Shown here: positions 32,600-45,159 of the stretch, piece after piece
Numbering within the stretch: position 1 is the first letter of the stretch
How the letters are laid out: the number at the start of each line of letters is the position of its first letter
From: Diplonema papillatum
Lineage: Eukaryota; Euglenozoa; Diplonemea; Diplonemida; Diplonemidae
DNA length: 64,000 nucleotides
Assembly: GCA_030068145.1 (NCBI GenBank)
Contig: JAPJBO010000190.1
Span: 62,001-126,000 of the forward strand
Direction: 5' to 3'
Notes under the pieces: generated by a model
Told to the model about the DNA's origin: nothing
Database searches by the model: none
Seen by the model: the letters and a program-made list of their open reading frames with translations, nothing else
Program-made: the position numbers and the translations under genes

Positions 32600-33396
32600 C
32601 GCCCCCCCGGAGTTCCTCTATCACCTTCACGGCGCCGAAACGAAGAGGACAACTCGACTCTTTGCACAGTTGTCGGAATGGAACCGAGCCGCCGATTACG
32701 GCGGCTCGGAAAAAAAGGACGGCAAAACAAAAAAAACAAGAAAGTATCCGCAAAGCGAAAACAAAAGGGGGGGGGCCACACACGGGTGGTGGTGGGGATG
32801 TACGCTACCTAACGTAAAGAAAAAGAAGGGGAGGACTTCGGTGCGATGATATTAACGGGAGGGGGGGGGAGTGTTTGGAAAGGGTGGGAAAAGGTTTCCC
32901 CACAGAAATTCACCCCCTATGTTGTACAAGAGAAGGCGGAAGATCGGAGGAGGAGAAAAGGGACGAAAATATACTCGGGTGGGGGGGGGCGGAGGAAGCT
33001 CAATGCTGAGAAAGAGGCTTCGTGGGCTTGTTGTTTTTTTTTGTCTTCGTGTAGCCGGCCACCTTCTCTCGGTCAGCCGCACTGTTGGTTTTCCTTGGCA
33101 ACAGGTTGGTGGTGCGGGTCGGTTGACACCCACAACACAGCACTAGAAAACTCGCCGACAGACGAACAGAAGAGCGCCCAGGACGTGTGCACCAGGGCTA
33201 CTAGCCAGCATCGTTGGCAGGCGGAACCTCCCAAAAGGTTCGTCGTATTCGGCGCAAGAGGAAGTGCCCGGAAAAACTTTGTTTCACGTCGTGCAGACCT
33301 GGTTTGGCTGGGAAGAGTGGGGCCTCTCTCTCTCTCTGCAGGTGATGCTACTTACTTCGATTCGAGAACTACGAGTGATGCTGCGGTCTGGCAGGC
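32600..33396. repeat. Duplicated 3' spacer of ANT-B (pairs with 39020-40299)
   Basis: From GGCGCCGAAACGAAGAGGA to the ANT-B stop, this matches the spacer downstream of ANT-C in order and sequence (TGTACGCTACCTAACGTAAA, AGAACAGAAGAGCGCCCAGG-type blocks), with indels in homopolymers. It shows ANT-B and ANT-C were duplicated with their downstream flank. Confidence 0.85.
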
Positions 33397-36300
33397 TTAC
33401 GCGGCCTTCGGCTTGACCTCCTGGTTCTTGAGGTAGGCCTGGGCGGTGTCGTACAGCACCAGCACGAGGGCGGCTCCGACGGTACGGAGAACGTTGGCAC
33501 CGGCGCCCTTGAACATGGCACCGACACCCTCGTTGGCGAGGATCTTGTTGAAGCAGTCGACAGATCCCTTGTACATCCACTCCTCCTTCGGCTTCTCGGA
33601 CTGCATCTGAAGCCTTCTCCTGATGGTGTCGAACGGGTACGACGTGTACCCAGCGGTGATCGCGGCGGTCTGCAAGGGGGGAGTTTATAGCATATTTTGA
33701 AGCTTGGGATTCCGAAAGCATGCCTCCGGTTGACCGCAGGCTTGGTGTATTGGGTATTTGGGGTGGGGGAATTGCAAGAACGTGCTTGGAATGGTATGTG
33801 CTCAACACCGCACTGGTCCCGTCTGCGCCGTGTTTCGGTCCTTTAAGCCACGGACACATAAGGCGGACCATCATCAGCGCGGAACCTGAGTGTCTGCAGA
33901 CAGGACTGCGGTGTGAGTCTGGTTTGGGTATTTGGGGTGAGGTGAAGAGGTTTCCTCTGACCGGTCCGCGATGTTCCCAGCAACTTGAATCACTGCTTGG
34001 CAGCTTCCATGCCAGGTTGACGGCATCACACAGACGCTCTTTCTTCGCAGAGCTTTTCATGCCTTTCTCACCTTGCCTGTATTGGACGAGAGACTTGACT
34101 TCAACTACAATTGCAACGTTGCCCACCGCGTTGTTCGTGCGCACTTACTTCAAACCTGCCGGGCGCTCAGGACAGAAGACCGTCGCCCTGGCAATTGAGC
34201 CACAGTTTGATGCCGCGGCCGCAAAATTTTCGCTCAATTCCGTCCTGCATGGTGAACACCAGCAATGTTTGCTTGAGTTCCGGAAGCGCGAACTGAACGC
34301 AAGGACCTTCCAGACGTGGAACACTGTACAGAGAGAAGACCACGCAACGGAGCAGCACAAGTAGTTTCGCTTCTCACCCCTTCACCGACCCTCCTGGATC
34401 ATGGTTCGTTGATACACTCCTTTCGAACGCTGCACACGGGTATCCTTCGAGTGACCCTAACTATCATGTTGCATAAGGCGTATCCGGAGCGAAACACTCT
34501 CCAAAAGCGGGTTTGCCACACCCGCACTGAGGCCGGACTGTAGCTCGAGCAAAAGTTGCAGGAGTTCATCGTGTACCAGATTTCTACTGCAGACCGGGGG
34601 ACCCGCCTTTTGGTTTTGCGAAGTCGGTGGCAGGTGGCCCGCTGAGGGAAATACTCGAGGGACTGCCTTGTGCTCATTTCGAAGGAGGCTACAGGGGGAG
34701 AAAACGCTTACGCCCGCCACTAAACCCAGGTTTACCTGTGTTTCGTGTGGGCTACAGCACATTTACCTCCTTTGATCTATCGCAACTGGCAGCCTCCTCA
34801 AGCATTTCCTACACAGCAGGTGCTTATACAAAAAAGTCTGCGCTCCCTAACTAAATTGGTAAGGTGCGGCCAGAGATCAAGGGAGATTCCCCTTGAGATT
34901 CGTCTTTCGTTTTGCCTTAAATATGATGATACAACCATTCATTCCATTCCATTCAAATTGACCAACATCGAGAGACTCTGGGTGGATTCATCACTTTTTT
35001 CAAAATTCACATCCGGGTTTCTCCTGATCCAACCCCACCCTTTCGAGTGGAGCCGAACCGTAGGAACCGGCTATAAGGCTCAAACCCTCGGAACAACAAG
35101 GCTCCTCAGTGCGTTACGCCCGCCGGTCCATTCGGACTCGTATAGACCCGGTTGGAGACACGGGATCTGGATGTGAATTTGGAAGTTGCCGTTCGCCGAA
35201 GCTAGTCGTGGCCCGATAAATCCGATGTGCCCTGAGTAACTCACGCATTCCTCTAGACTGGGTTCTGGCTTAGAGGCGTTCAGCCATAATCCATCCAGTG
35301 GTAGCATCACGGCACTGTCCGATCGAACAACCGTAGATACCAGGGACTAGAAACGGGAGTTCCTCTCGTACTACCCCGTGTTGCTGTCGGAATGCGCTGG
35401 CCCGATGGGCTCTCTCTCCATCAGTAGGGTAAAAAGGGCGTATAGACCCGGTTGGAGACACGGGATCTGGATCCGGGTTTGCGGGGATTCTCCTGATCCA
35501 ACCCGGGTGTGAGGATAGCATGCTGCTATTGAACGGTTTTTTGTTCTTGACAAATTGCAGTTCTTCGCCACAAAAAAAAACTTTAACTCTAGAAATGACC
35601 AACTCCCACCGCGCAGGCCGTGCGTAGCAAACAGATAAGCACAGAGGAAAATTGTAAAGTGGAAAGTGCCGTCGTCATGTAACATACCTGGGCGCAGGCG
35701 AACTTGGAGAAGAAACCAGCGACGCCCATGTCCTTCTGGTACGGGTTCTGCGACTTCAGCGTGTCGAAGACACCGAAGTAGGTCTGCGTGGGTCATGTGT
35801 GGGTATAAGTACAATGTAGAACAACGTATTTGGAGTAGTATGCTTATGTTGTCGGCTCGGGTGCTGTGAGACTGATCAGGACGTTCAAAAAGCGGAGAAC
35901 AAACCGGCTGTGTTCACGGTATTAGCGGACACCAGCCTGAGGGCCGGCGTGGATGGGTTGTCAGTAAGTGCAACGAGCGAACGAAGGGGAAGAAATGTGA
36001 AAACGGGTTTTTGCCTAGAGGCTTTTCGTGTTATTCTGCAGATGCTTTGAGCTATCTTTGTGTCTATGCTTTCAGTCGTCTTCTTAACCATGGTTAAGTG
36101 CGCAAATGGTGTCAGCCGAAGCTGGTAAAGCTTCGGCGCGGCCCACGTAGAAAAAGTCGCATACTCCACGGTACGGGATGATCCCGACGACGGAGACACC
36201 GAATCCGTTGTAGAGGCCCAAGAAACCCTTGGGACCCTTCGCGGTCTTGACAAGGCAGTCACCGAGACCGCTGAAGTCACGCTTGCCGGAGCCGACGTCA

Positions 36301-37135
36301 CTGGCCAGACGGGTACGGGCGTAGTCGAGCGGGTACACAATGCAGAGCGAACCGGCACCGGCGAGACCACCGGACGCCATGTTGACGGCGAAGAACGACC
36401 AGAACTCGGTCTTCGGCGAGTACGTCGGGAACATCGTCTTGAACGTGTCCTTGAACGCAAAGTTGAACGCCTGCGTCGGGAAGTACCTGCACAATGGTGT
36501 GGGTTGCACGTGCGTGGGGCTAGCCGTGTGTGTGAATGTGGTTATCTTTTATAATTCGTGGTCTAACCAGGGCATTAGCTTGGTCTCCGGTCCATTGTGT
36601 GTGTTGCCGACAATCGACTGGAAGGGCCGCCTTGATGCAACTACTTTTAATCAAACTGGCAATAAGCTGAAGCTGTATCGACCCGGATTTCATTTCTACA
36701 GAAAACCCCAGGGCATCTGTCGGAAACAACGTCTGTACGCAAAATCGCAAACCCCGAAAAAAAATGCCGAACCGGGTAAAACCGGGGACACTCCCAAAAA
36801 TGGGGCTGATTTTTGGGGGTGTCCCAGGTTTTACCCGGTTCAACATTATCCCAACACTACGGTATCTCTTGTTCCGCGTTATTGGAAGCTGCTGCATACC
36901 TGATGATGTTGGTGAAGTTACCACGCCAGAAGGCGGACATGCCCTGCTCGGAGTAGATACGAGAGAAGCAGTTGATGATGCCGTTGTAACGCTGAACTTC
37001 GCCGGAGATGATCTTCGGGTTGGCATCCTGCGTCTGGATGACAAGCTTGACACGCTCAATGGGAGCAGTCGCGGTCTTGGCGATCGAGGCGGAAACACCT
37101 CCGATCAGGAAGTCGGTAAGGAACTGCGTAGTCAT
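33397..37135 (-). CDS. ANT: Mitochondrial ADP/ATP translocase, copy B (four exons)
   Basis: Exons 37135-36900, 36486-36165, 35783-35688 and 33669-33397 (TAA), 308 residues. Exon lengths (236, 322, 96, 273 nt), phases and GTATG donors are identical to copy A. Protein differences from A are few: MFPTYSP versus [14 protein letters not shown] versus KRDFAGL, AAITAGY versus [17 protein letters not shown] versus [10 protein letters not shown], and LKNQEVK near the end. Intron 3 is unusually long (2018 nt) and holds a SINE-like repeat, an R2 repeat and a 28S rDNA fragment. Intron 1 holds a T foldback element. Function is as for copy A. The degenerate satellite starts about 15 bp upstream of its ATG. 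Confidence 0.93.
33771..33930 (+). repeat. SINE-like repeat (S family) in ANT-B intron 3
   Basis: ATTGCAAGAACGTGCTTGG to GTGTGAGTCTGGTTTGG, closely matching the copy at 28851, but shorter and without the hairpin tail. Confidence 0.8.
34645..34832 (+). repeat. Dispersed repeat R2 in ANT-B intron 3
   Basis: Matches 26825-27045 from GAAATACTCGAGGGACTGCC through CAGGTGCTTATACA, with about 40 bp missing in the middle. Confidence 0.8.
35146..35435 (-). rRNA. Nuclear 28S (LSU) rRNA fragment in ANT-B intron 3
   Basis: Reverse complement of the conserved LSU 3' region: GTACGAGAGGAACTCCCG, then GGATTATGGCTGAACGCCTC. It overlaps the fragment at 32355-32568 but is inverted relative to it and less diverged from the consensus. 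The tail GACCCGGTTGGAGACACGGG recurs again at about 35446. Confidence 0.85.
36715..36872. mobile_element. T-family foldback element in ANT-B intron 1
   Basis: GAACCGGGTAAAACCGGGGA with CACTCCC is mirrored by GGGGGTGTCCCAGG and TTTTACCCGGTTC. The outer flank CAACATTATCCCAACACTAC and the inner CGCAAACCCCGAAAAAAA side are found inverted at 48262-48400. Non-autonomous; no ORF. Confidence 0.75.
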
Positions 37136-37149
37136 CTTGACCTACCCTT

Positions 37150-38445
37150 TTCTTCTTTTTCTGATGAATGCCTGAGATCACACTCACGGTTGGCGCGCGC
37201 CTTTTTGATTGCTTGCTGCTGCGGCCTGAAGTCGGTGGCAGCTGTGTCGGGTAAGACGAGATGTGAGTCTTGTCCTGATGAATGCCTGAGGCCACACTCA
37301 TTTTTGATTGCGGCCTGAAGTCGGTGGCAGCTGAGGCCACACTCAATTACAACTGCTGCTGCGGCCTCAAGTCGGTGCGGGTAACTGGCGAGATCTGGGT
37401 CCTGTCCTGGTGAATGCCTGAAGCCTGTCATTCTTTGATTGCGGCCTCAAGTCGGTGTCAGCTGAGGCCGCACCCAATTACGATTGCTGCTGTGGTCTTA
37501 AGTCGGTGGCAGCTGTGTCGGGTAAGTGGCGAGACTTAGGTCCTGTCCTGGTGAATGCCTGAAGCCACACGTTTTTTGATTGCTTGCTGCTGCGGCCTGA
37601 AGTTCGTGGCAGCCGTGCCTGGTAAGTGACGAGATTTGGGTCCTGTCCTGGTGAATGCCTGAAGCCACTCATTCTTGATTGATTGCTGCTGGGGCCTGAA
37701 GTCCGTGGCAGCTGTGTCAGGTGAGCAACGAGATCTGGGTCCTTATGTTGATGAATGCCTGAGGCTACACTCACTTTTTGATTGCGGCCTCAAGTCGGTG
37801 ACAGCTGAGGCCACACTCAATTGCGATCGCTACTGCCTGAAATCGGCGGGAGCTGTGTCTGGTAAGTGACGAGATCTGGGTTCTGTGTTCATGAATGCCT
37901 GAAGCTACACTCATTCTTGATTGCGGCCTCAAGTCGGTGTCAGCTGAGGCCACACTCAATTGCGATCGCTACTGCGGCCTGAAGTCGGTGGCAGCAGTGT
38001 CGGGATATTGGCGAGATATGGATCCTGTCCTGGTGAATGCCTGAAGCTACTCATTTTTGATTGATTGCTGCGGGATGAAGTCCGTGGCAGCTGTGTATGT
38101 GACGAGATCTGGGTTCTGTGTTGATGAATGCCTGAAGCTACACTCATTTTTGATTGCGGCCTCAAGTTGATGTCAGCTGAGGCCACACTCAATTGCGATC
38201 GCTACTGCGGCCTGAAGTCGGTGGCGAGATCTGGGTCCTGTCCTGGTGAATACCTGAAGCCACACTCATTTTTGATTGCGGCCTCAAGTCGGTGTCAGCT
38301 GAGGCCACACTCAATTACGATTGCTACTGCGGCCTGAAGTCTGTGGCAGCTGTATTGGTAAGTGGCAAGATCTGGGTCCTGTCCTGGTGGATGCCTGGGG
38401 CTACACGCATTTTTGATTGCGGCCTCAAGTCGGTGGCAGCTGAGG
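37150..38445. repeat. Degenerate satellite array upstream of ANT-B, about 100-bp unit
   Basis: Same unit as 30300-31600. The first 50 bp next to the ATG are nearly identical to ANT-A, then the arrays diverge. Confidence 0.9.
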
Positions 38446-38700
38446 CCACACTCAATCAGCCTTAAGGCGGTGGCAGCTGAGGCCACACTCAATCAGCCTT
38501 AAGGCGGTGGCAGCTGAGGCCACACTCAATCAGCCTTAAGGCGGTGGCAGCTGAGGCCACACTCAATCAGCCCTAAGGCGGTGGCAGCTGAGGCCACACT
38601 CAATCAGCCTTAAGGCGGTGGCAGCTGAGGCCACACTCAATCAGCCCTAAGGCGGTGGCGGCTGAGGCCACACTCAAGCAGCCTTAACGCGGTGGCAGCT
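38446..38700. repeat. Homogenised 37-bp tandem repeat within the ANT-B upstream array
   Basis: About seven units of GGTGGCAGCTGAGGCCACAC plus TCAATCAGCCTTAAGGC. It is a sub-piece of the 100-bp satellite that has amplified on its own. Confidence 0.9.
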
Positions 38701-38989
38701 GTAGGCAAGTGACGAGATCTGGCGCCCTATGATGGTTGACTACCAAAGCAGGGCCGCATTCTCGTGCTGTGGCCGATTTGTGCAGAAGCCGGCTGGGGGC
38801 TTCGCAACCTTCTCTCACCGTTCGTCATAATTCTCATCACCATCGGGCACAAACATATCGTGACCGAGAGTGGCCAGTCGGTCGGCGGCCATTGTTTCCC
38901 CCTTTTTATCCCTGCTCGTAGCTGCCGATGAAAGGTTTTGTCATCTCTGGCAGCAGAGCAGATTTGGCCCGGAGCGAACTGATTCCACT

Positions 38990-40299
38990 CCTCTACTGTG
39001 GTCCTAACTGGCTGCAATCTCCTTCCCGGCGCCGAAACGAAGAGGATAACTCGACTCTTTGCACTGTTGTCGGAATGGAACCGAGCCACCGATTACGGCG
39101 GTTCGGAAAAAAAGGACGGCAAAAAAAAACAAGAAAGTATTCGCAAAGCGAAAACAAAAGGGGCCCACACACGGGTGGTGGTGGGAGATGTACGCTACCT
39201 AACGTAAAGAAAAAGAAGGGGAGGACTTCGGTGCGATGATAGTATTAACGGGGGGGGGGTGTGTTTGGAAAAAGATGGGGTTGGGGGGATCATATTTTCT
39301 GTAGAACGAACGTTCCTAGAAAATCGCTCTCCTTTTTTTTCAGTTGAACGCGCGCAATGCCGAGAAAAGTCTCTTGGACGGCGACGGGAAAAAAAACGCA
39401 AGAAAGAATCGACTCGGCGGACCGAGCCGTTTGATGCGGTTTGTGTTTCCGGGCGATAATCCCGCAGTCAGTGTGCCTGTGACGGCTTCTTTTGATTGTG
39501 GCTCAGAGCATCAAGTTGCTGAGATTCAAATCTGCTGCTTTGGCTCTGCATTTTTGTTTTCCTGTGCGGGGCAAGTCGCGTTGTAAGCGAAGACAGGTGC
39601 GCGGCACCCGAAGAACAGCGGAGGCAACGCTTTGCACACGACGTGTGTGTTAACAAAGAACTGACACCCCTGCTTCCGCCCCGCACAGCGAAAAAAGCGG
39701 ACAACAAGAGAGGTATACTTCCCCGCCGCCCCCCCACCCAAAGGTTTTCCCCACAGATATCCACCCCCTATGTTGTACAAGAGAAGGCGGAAGATCGGAG
39801 GAGGAGAAAAGGAACGAAAAGAAACTTGGGTGGGGGGGGGCGGAGGAAGCTCAATGATGAGAGAGAGGCTTCGTGGGCTTTGTAGTTTTTTTTAGACTGT
39901 TTCTTGTAATTTTTTTTTTTTTTTTTTTTTGTCTTCGTGTTTCCGGCTATCGCTATCTTCGCTCGGTCACCGCACTGTTGGTTTTCCTTGACAACAGGTT
40001 GGTGTTGCAGGTCGGTTGACACCCACAACACAGCACTAGAAAAATCGCCGACAGACGAACAGAAGAGCGCCCAGGACGTGTGCACCAGGGCTACTAGCCA
40101 TCATCGTTGGCAGGCGGAACCTCCCAAAAGGTTCGTCGTATTCGGCGGAAGAGGAAGTGCCCGGAAAAACTTTGTTTCGCATCGTGCAGACTGGTTCTGC
40201 TGGGAAGAGTGGGGGTGTTGGCCCCCTATCTCTCTCTGCAGCTCATGCTACTTACTTTGACTCGAGAACTAGTCGAGTGATGCTACGGGTCTGGCAGGC
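38990..40299. repeat. Duplicated 3' spacer of ANT-C with inserted sequence
   Basis: Same order as 32600-33396, but with about 500 bp of extra sequence around 39250-39750 and long T-runs at 39905-39930. No gene is supported. Confidence 0.8.
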
Positions 40300-41396
40300 T
40301 TACGCGGCCTTCGGCTTGACCTCGTTGTTCTTGAGGTAGGCCTGGGCGGTGTCGTACAGCACCAGCACGAGGGCGGCTCCGACGGTACGGAGAACGTTGG
40401 CACCGGCGCCCTTGAACATGGCACCGACACCCTCGTTGGCGAGGATCTTGTTGAAGCAGTCGACGGAGTTCTTGTACATCCACTCCTCCTTCGGCTTCTC
40501 GGACTGCATCTGAAGCCTTCTCCTGATGGTGTCGAACGGGTACGACGTGTACCCAGCGGTGATCGCGGCGGTCTGCAAGGGGGGAGTTTATAGCATGTTT
40601 TGAAGTTTCAGAGACCCACGTATCGAAAGCCTCCGGTGGACCACAGGCTTGGAGTGGGGGTGTGCAAAGGACAGGAGACTTCTGATGTTACTCGCACGCA
40701 CACTGTTTTCCTCTTTCAGTCAGTCCAGCGGTGGTCGTAGTGGGTGGTGGACCCCGTTGCTCGCACACACGCTGATGTCCTCTTCCAGTCCTTTCAGTCA
40801 GTCGTCCAGCTGGTTCAGTGATAGTCGTAGTGGGCGGTGGACTTCCGTTGCTCGCACCCACGCTGATGTTCTCTTCCAGTCCTTTCAGTCAGTTGTCCAG
40901 CTAGCTCAGTGATAGTCGTAGTGGGCGGTGGACCTTCGTTGCTCGCACACACGCTGATGTTCTCTTCCAGTCCTTTCAGTCAGTCGATTCTCGACTCTGG
41001 GTTGTGCACTTTTTTGAGGAGACAGCAGCCGGCCGGCTCCCCGGCGGAGCCACGGAGCCTATGACAGCAACCCTGTCAAATGCCGAGAAGAAATGGGGAA
41101 AACAACAAAACCGGGCGCATTAACACGATTATTCGGTTAATGCGCTGTGCTGACTAACATACCTGGGCGCAGGCGAACTTGGAGAAGAAGCCAGCGACGC
41201 CCATGTCCTTCTGGTACGGGTTCTGCGTCTTCAGCGTGTCGAAGACACCGAAGTAGGTCTGCGTGGGTTTGTGGATATGAAGGAGAAGGTGATTGGATTG
41301 GCGTGCGCAGTACCAGCAACGCTTTTTTAGAGTGAAAGTTCGCTTGAAACTCCGGGGTTTTTTGTGCGGTCGACGATATACGTCGTTCTGATGTCT

Positions 41397-41433
<37 letters not shown>

Positions 41434-43240
41434 GAACACAAAAAAAAACGCTTTATTTCGTAGATGTTGTCGGAAACTCGCAGAGAAATACGCTCCCGCC
41501 GCCCACGTAGAAAAAGTCGCATACTCCACGGTACGGGATGATCCCGACGACGGAGACACCGAATCCGTTGTAGAGGCCCAAGAAACCCTTGGGACCCTTC
41601 GCGGTCTTGACAAGGCAGTCACCGAGACCGCTGAAGTCACGCTTGCCGGAGCCGACGTCACTGGCCAGACGGGTACGGGCGTAGTCGAGCGGGTACACAA
41701 TGCAGAGCGAACCGGCACCGGCGAGACCACCGGACGCCATGTTGACGGCGAAGAACGACCAGAACTCGGTCTTCGGCGAGTACGTCGGGAACATCGTCTT
41801 GAACGTGTCCTTGAACGCAAAGTTGAACGCCTGCGTCGGGAAGTACCTGCGCAGTGGGTTGCGATGTGCGTGGGGCTAGCAGTAGCCGTGTGTGTGAATG
41901 TGGGCTATCTTTTTTTAGCGTTATTTGTGGATTAGAAGGTCGGTATTTTAAAGTCTGCGGTTGACCGTAGAGGCTTGGGTATGGAGGGGAGCAAGTGAGA
42001 GGGTGCCGCTCGTTTCGGGTGATGTGTCGTTCCGTTGTGAAACCTTGTGGAGTCCCCTAACGCGTTTAGGGGGTGTTCTTTTTTTTTTTTCCCGACGACA
42101 ACTAGTGTCAGACTAGCCTACCCGAAGGCAGTTGATTCCTTTAGGCAAGATTTCTCTACCGGCGGAAGTTGTTTGGGTTAACGTCTTTTTTTTAAATTCG
42201 TGGCTTAACCCAGGCTATTAGCTTCATTTTGCCTCAGTTTTCCAAATTCCGTCTAAATAGCCAATTTGCTTCCCCCGCTCTGAAATCGAGAAGCCTTTGC
42301 TTGGGCCTTCTAAAAAGGGAGGGTCCGGGGGGCACCGCCCCCTGGCAAACGGTACGGTACATTCAGGTGGAAAGAGTTTGCATTTCTCAGTCCGTTTGTC
42401 GCGTTAAACATACGACCAACGTACTGGTGGCACTGTTTGCCACCTGTGTGACCCTCGCCCGGTGCACACTCCTGAAGCCAACAGCCCATTTAAATTCATC
42501 CACCACTCAGATACTGTTTGCTGGTAAACCATTGGCACGAGTAGATGCAGACCGGAGATCACACGGAACAAGGCACTTGTGTCAACTCGGAGGAATCTGT
42601 CAAAAATTCCGGGCTGCTTCTGAGCCTCGACTCTCTCTCTCGGCTCAGCACCCGCGGCAGCCCCAAACTTCTGCCAGCCAGCCCACCATGCCCAGCGGCG
42701 ACCCACCGATGCCCCTGACCGCGAGCCCAGCCCTTGACCGCCAGCCAGCTTCCTGGCACAGCTGGCCTAACCCACGCCTCCACCGGACCCCCACGACTTT
42801 TTTCATCGAAGGTCGTTTTTTGCACTTTTTTATTTTATTTTTTGAGCCGCCCGGATTTCCAAATTCCGTCAGCTGACGGAATTTGGAACGGGAAGCTAAT
42901 GCCCTGCTTAACCAACTCCGACCTACCTGAGCCCCGTGTTGTCGGGCAGCATCGTCGAGCATTTCCTTTCAAGCTGGCGCTAATGTAAAAGAAGAACGGC
43001 ATACCTCATGATGTTGGTGAAGTTACCACGCCAGAAGGCGGCCATGCCCTGCTCGGAGTAGATACGGGAGAAGCAGTTGACGATGCCGTTGTAACGCTGA
43101 ACTTCGCCGGAGATGATCTTCGGGTTGGCATCCTGCGTCTGGATGACAAGCTTGACACGCTCAATGGGAGCGGTCGCGGTCTTGGCGATCGAGGCGGAAA
43201 CACCGCCGATCAAGAAGTCGGTAAGGAATTGCGTAGTCAT
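40300..43240 (-). CDS. ANT: Mitochondrial ADP/ATP translocase, copy C (four exons)
   Basis: Exons 43240-43005, 41846-41525, 41258-41163 and 40572-40300 (TAA), 308 residues, with the same exon sizes and phases as copies A and B. Differences include NFTNIM for NFTNII, GMAAFW for GMSAFW, YNGIVN for YNGIIN, DTLKTQN for DTLKSQN and LKNNEVK near the end. Intron 1 is 1158 nt, intron 2 is 266 nt with a 30-nt T tract (about 41401-41430), intron 3 is 590 nt with a roughly 90-bp tandem repeat. The upstream satellite of A and B is absent, so C is the most diverged copy or lost the array. Confidence 0.93.
40685..40985. repeat. About 90-bp tandem repeat in ANT-C intron 3, three to four units
   Basis: Units of TTGCTCGCACACACGCTGAT, GTTCTCTTCCAGTCCTTTCA, GTCAGTCGTCCAGC, GATAGTCGTAGTGGGCGGTG repeat from about 40760, 40849 and 40939, with a partial one before. 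Confidence 0.9.
41322..41360 (+). repeat. Dispersed short repeat R6
   Basis: TTTTAGAGTGAAAGTTCGCTTGAAACTCCGG type sequence. Copies also lie at 45160-45215, 47465-47512 and 52646-52702. Confidence 0.6.
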
Positions 43241-45159
43241 CTCGACCTACCCTTTCGTTTGTCTTGTCTTTGTATTCTTCTGATTAGTCTGTGGAAGGAG
43301 AAGGTGCTGGCTGAGAGGGTACAACGTTACGCCCTGACCTCTCAGGCATTCGACTCCTGTGATTGGTATCGTAAAGGCTGCGAACTGTTGGTTAGAATGC
43401 AGAATATCTGTGGCGATGGCCTGCATTAGTCACTAGGTGACTACCTCTTCGATCGTACCGTGTCGGGCCACGAACTGTGGAAGACACGGGTTTTTTTGAC
43501 GAGCAGCAGGGGTTTTCCTGGCCCCCGAGAATATGGATTTTTGACGGGGAAAAAGTAAAATGATGCTGCAAATTTTTTTTTAGTAGTACATCTGTACGAA
43601 ACTTTTGCCTTATCATTTTCATCACCTTTGGTCAGTTGATGCTGATCGTCCGTTGCTTCGTTTATCAGTGCAAGCCCCAACTCCGGACCGGGTTTGCGCG
43701 GCGTCGCAGAGAAACCAAATTTGGCAAGAGACATCGTCGTTTTGTGTAGAAAATTTGAGCCGACCACCCTTCCCCGGCCGTTTGTCCCTGTGTCGTTCGT
43801 GCAGTGGACTAGCCAACCCACAGGGAAAAAACGACTTTTGCCGGGGAAAAATTTTTTTTCCCCGGGCCACTTTTTTTTTTGTAACCCGCAGGGGTTATTC
43901 TAATCCCCGAAATTCTGAAAAATCCCGGTTAAAAAATCTTTGATATGGCCAGAAAAATTTTTTCCCCACGCTGCGCGTGGGAAGCATGGATTGCTGAAGC
44001 AAGCAGTGTCCCACACAGTAGCGTCATACGTTAGCACAGTGTCGACCACAGTGGCAGCACCACTAAAACCAAATGCGGCGAGCGACATCTCTTTTAGTTT
44101 CAAAATCCTTTCAGGCCTGTGAGCTTCAGGATAGCAAACGATCCTCCAGTGACTGATTACTGGGTGTGATGGAAAACACAATCTGGCTCTACAACAAAGT
44201 GGAGACTTCCTCACTTGTCAGTCCCAGTGGGCACTACGGCATGATGGCCTCAACGCCTTTCAACGAATCGAGGCAGGGCGAAGCTGCTCACGACAGGCGC
44301 CCCCCAACACGCTAATCCCAACGCCCCTCATGCCCCATAGATATTTCTGGACCAGGCTGTGTACACACAAAACAGCAACTACGACTCCAGCATCTGAGCC
44401 TGTAGCCTGGGTCCCTTGCCAAAAAGTTTTCACCAGAAATCCCCATGGTTAAAAAATCTTTTTTCACCGGCCTGTTTTCATCATTTTTTTTTTCGGTGAA
44501 AAATTTTTTAACCATACAGGATAATCCCTGGTAACCCGGAAAAAATGCTTTACGCACGACCCCCGTGGACTAAGCGGAGAGTGTGGGACTACGTTCGTGG
44601 AGCTATGGTGGCCGAACGCTACCCACTAAAACAACCGGGGGCCCTTAGAGACTGCTGCTGAGGAGGCCATCCCCCGTGACTCCCCCGGAGGGGGGCTTGT
44701 CAGGCCGAGTCACGACAGCATCAGAGAGTGAGGTCTACCATCTCTCCAATTTTTTTTTTTTTTGGGTAAAAAAAAAATTTTCCCCTGTGTAGGAAAATCC
44801 CTGACGAGCAGTAGTCTTTGGATCTTCCGTAGAATCGTTGGTACAACACCCCAGATACCCCGGACGCGATACTGCTCCAGGGCATTTCATGGGAAAGACC
44901 CAGTTGCACAGTGCGCTGGGAGCTGATTGCACATGACGGCGGCCCGGGGTTTTAAAGCTCCGGGTGACCATTGTCGCAAAGGTTCCTTTAATGTATGGTA
45001 TGTCAGTGTGCGTATCGGATCTGCTGTAGTGGCATTGTGCGGGTATCTTGCCTATTACCGACCATTCGACTTATTTTAGCGCGCGCTGTTGCTTCCTATG
45101 TACCTTGCCATTTCCCTGGCCCTTGTGACAGACATCGAGTCCGCGTTCGCGAGACCGTG
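43241..45159. other. Repeat-rich spacer upstream of ANT-C
   Basis: Contains an inverted R1 end (about 43383-43475, matching 10470-10600 reversed), many runs of A/T flanked by CCCC and GGGG near 43840-43880, 43960 and 44750, and no supported gene. Confidence 0.5.

Noticed and set aside
38446-38700. Regular 37-bp direct repeats as a possible CRISPR array
   Set aside because: No unique spacers; units are contiguous and belong to the larger satellite in a eukaryotic genome.
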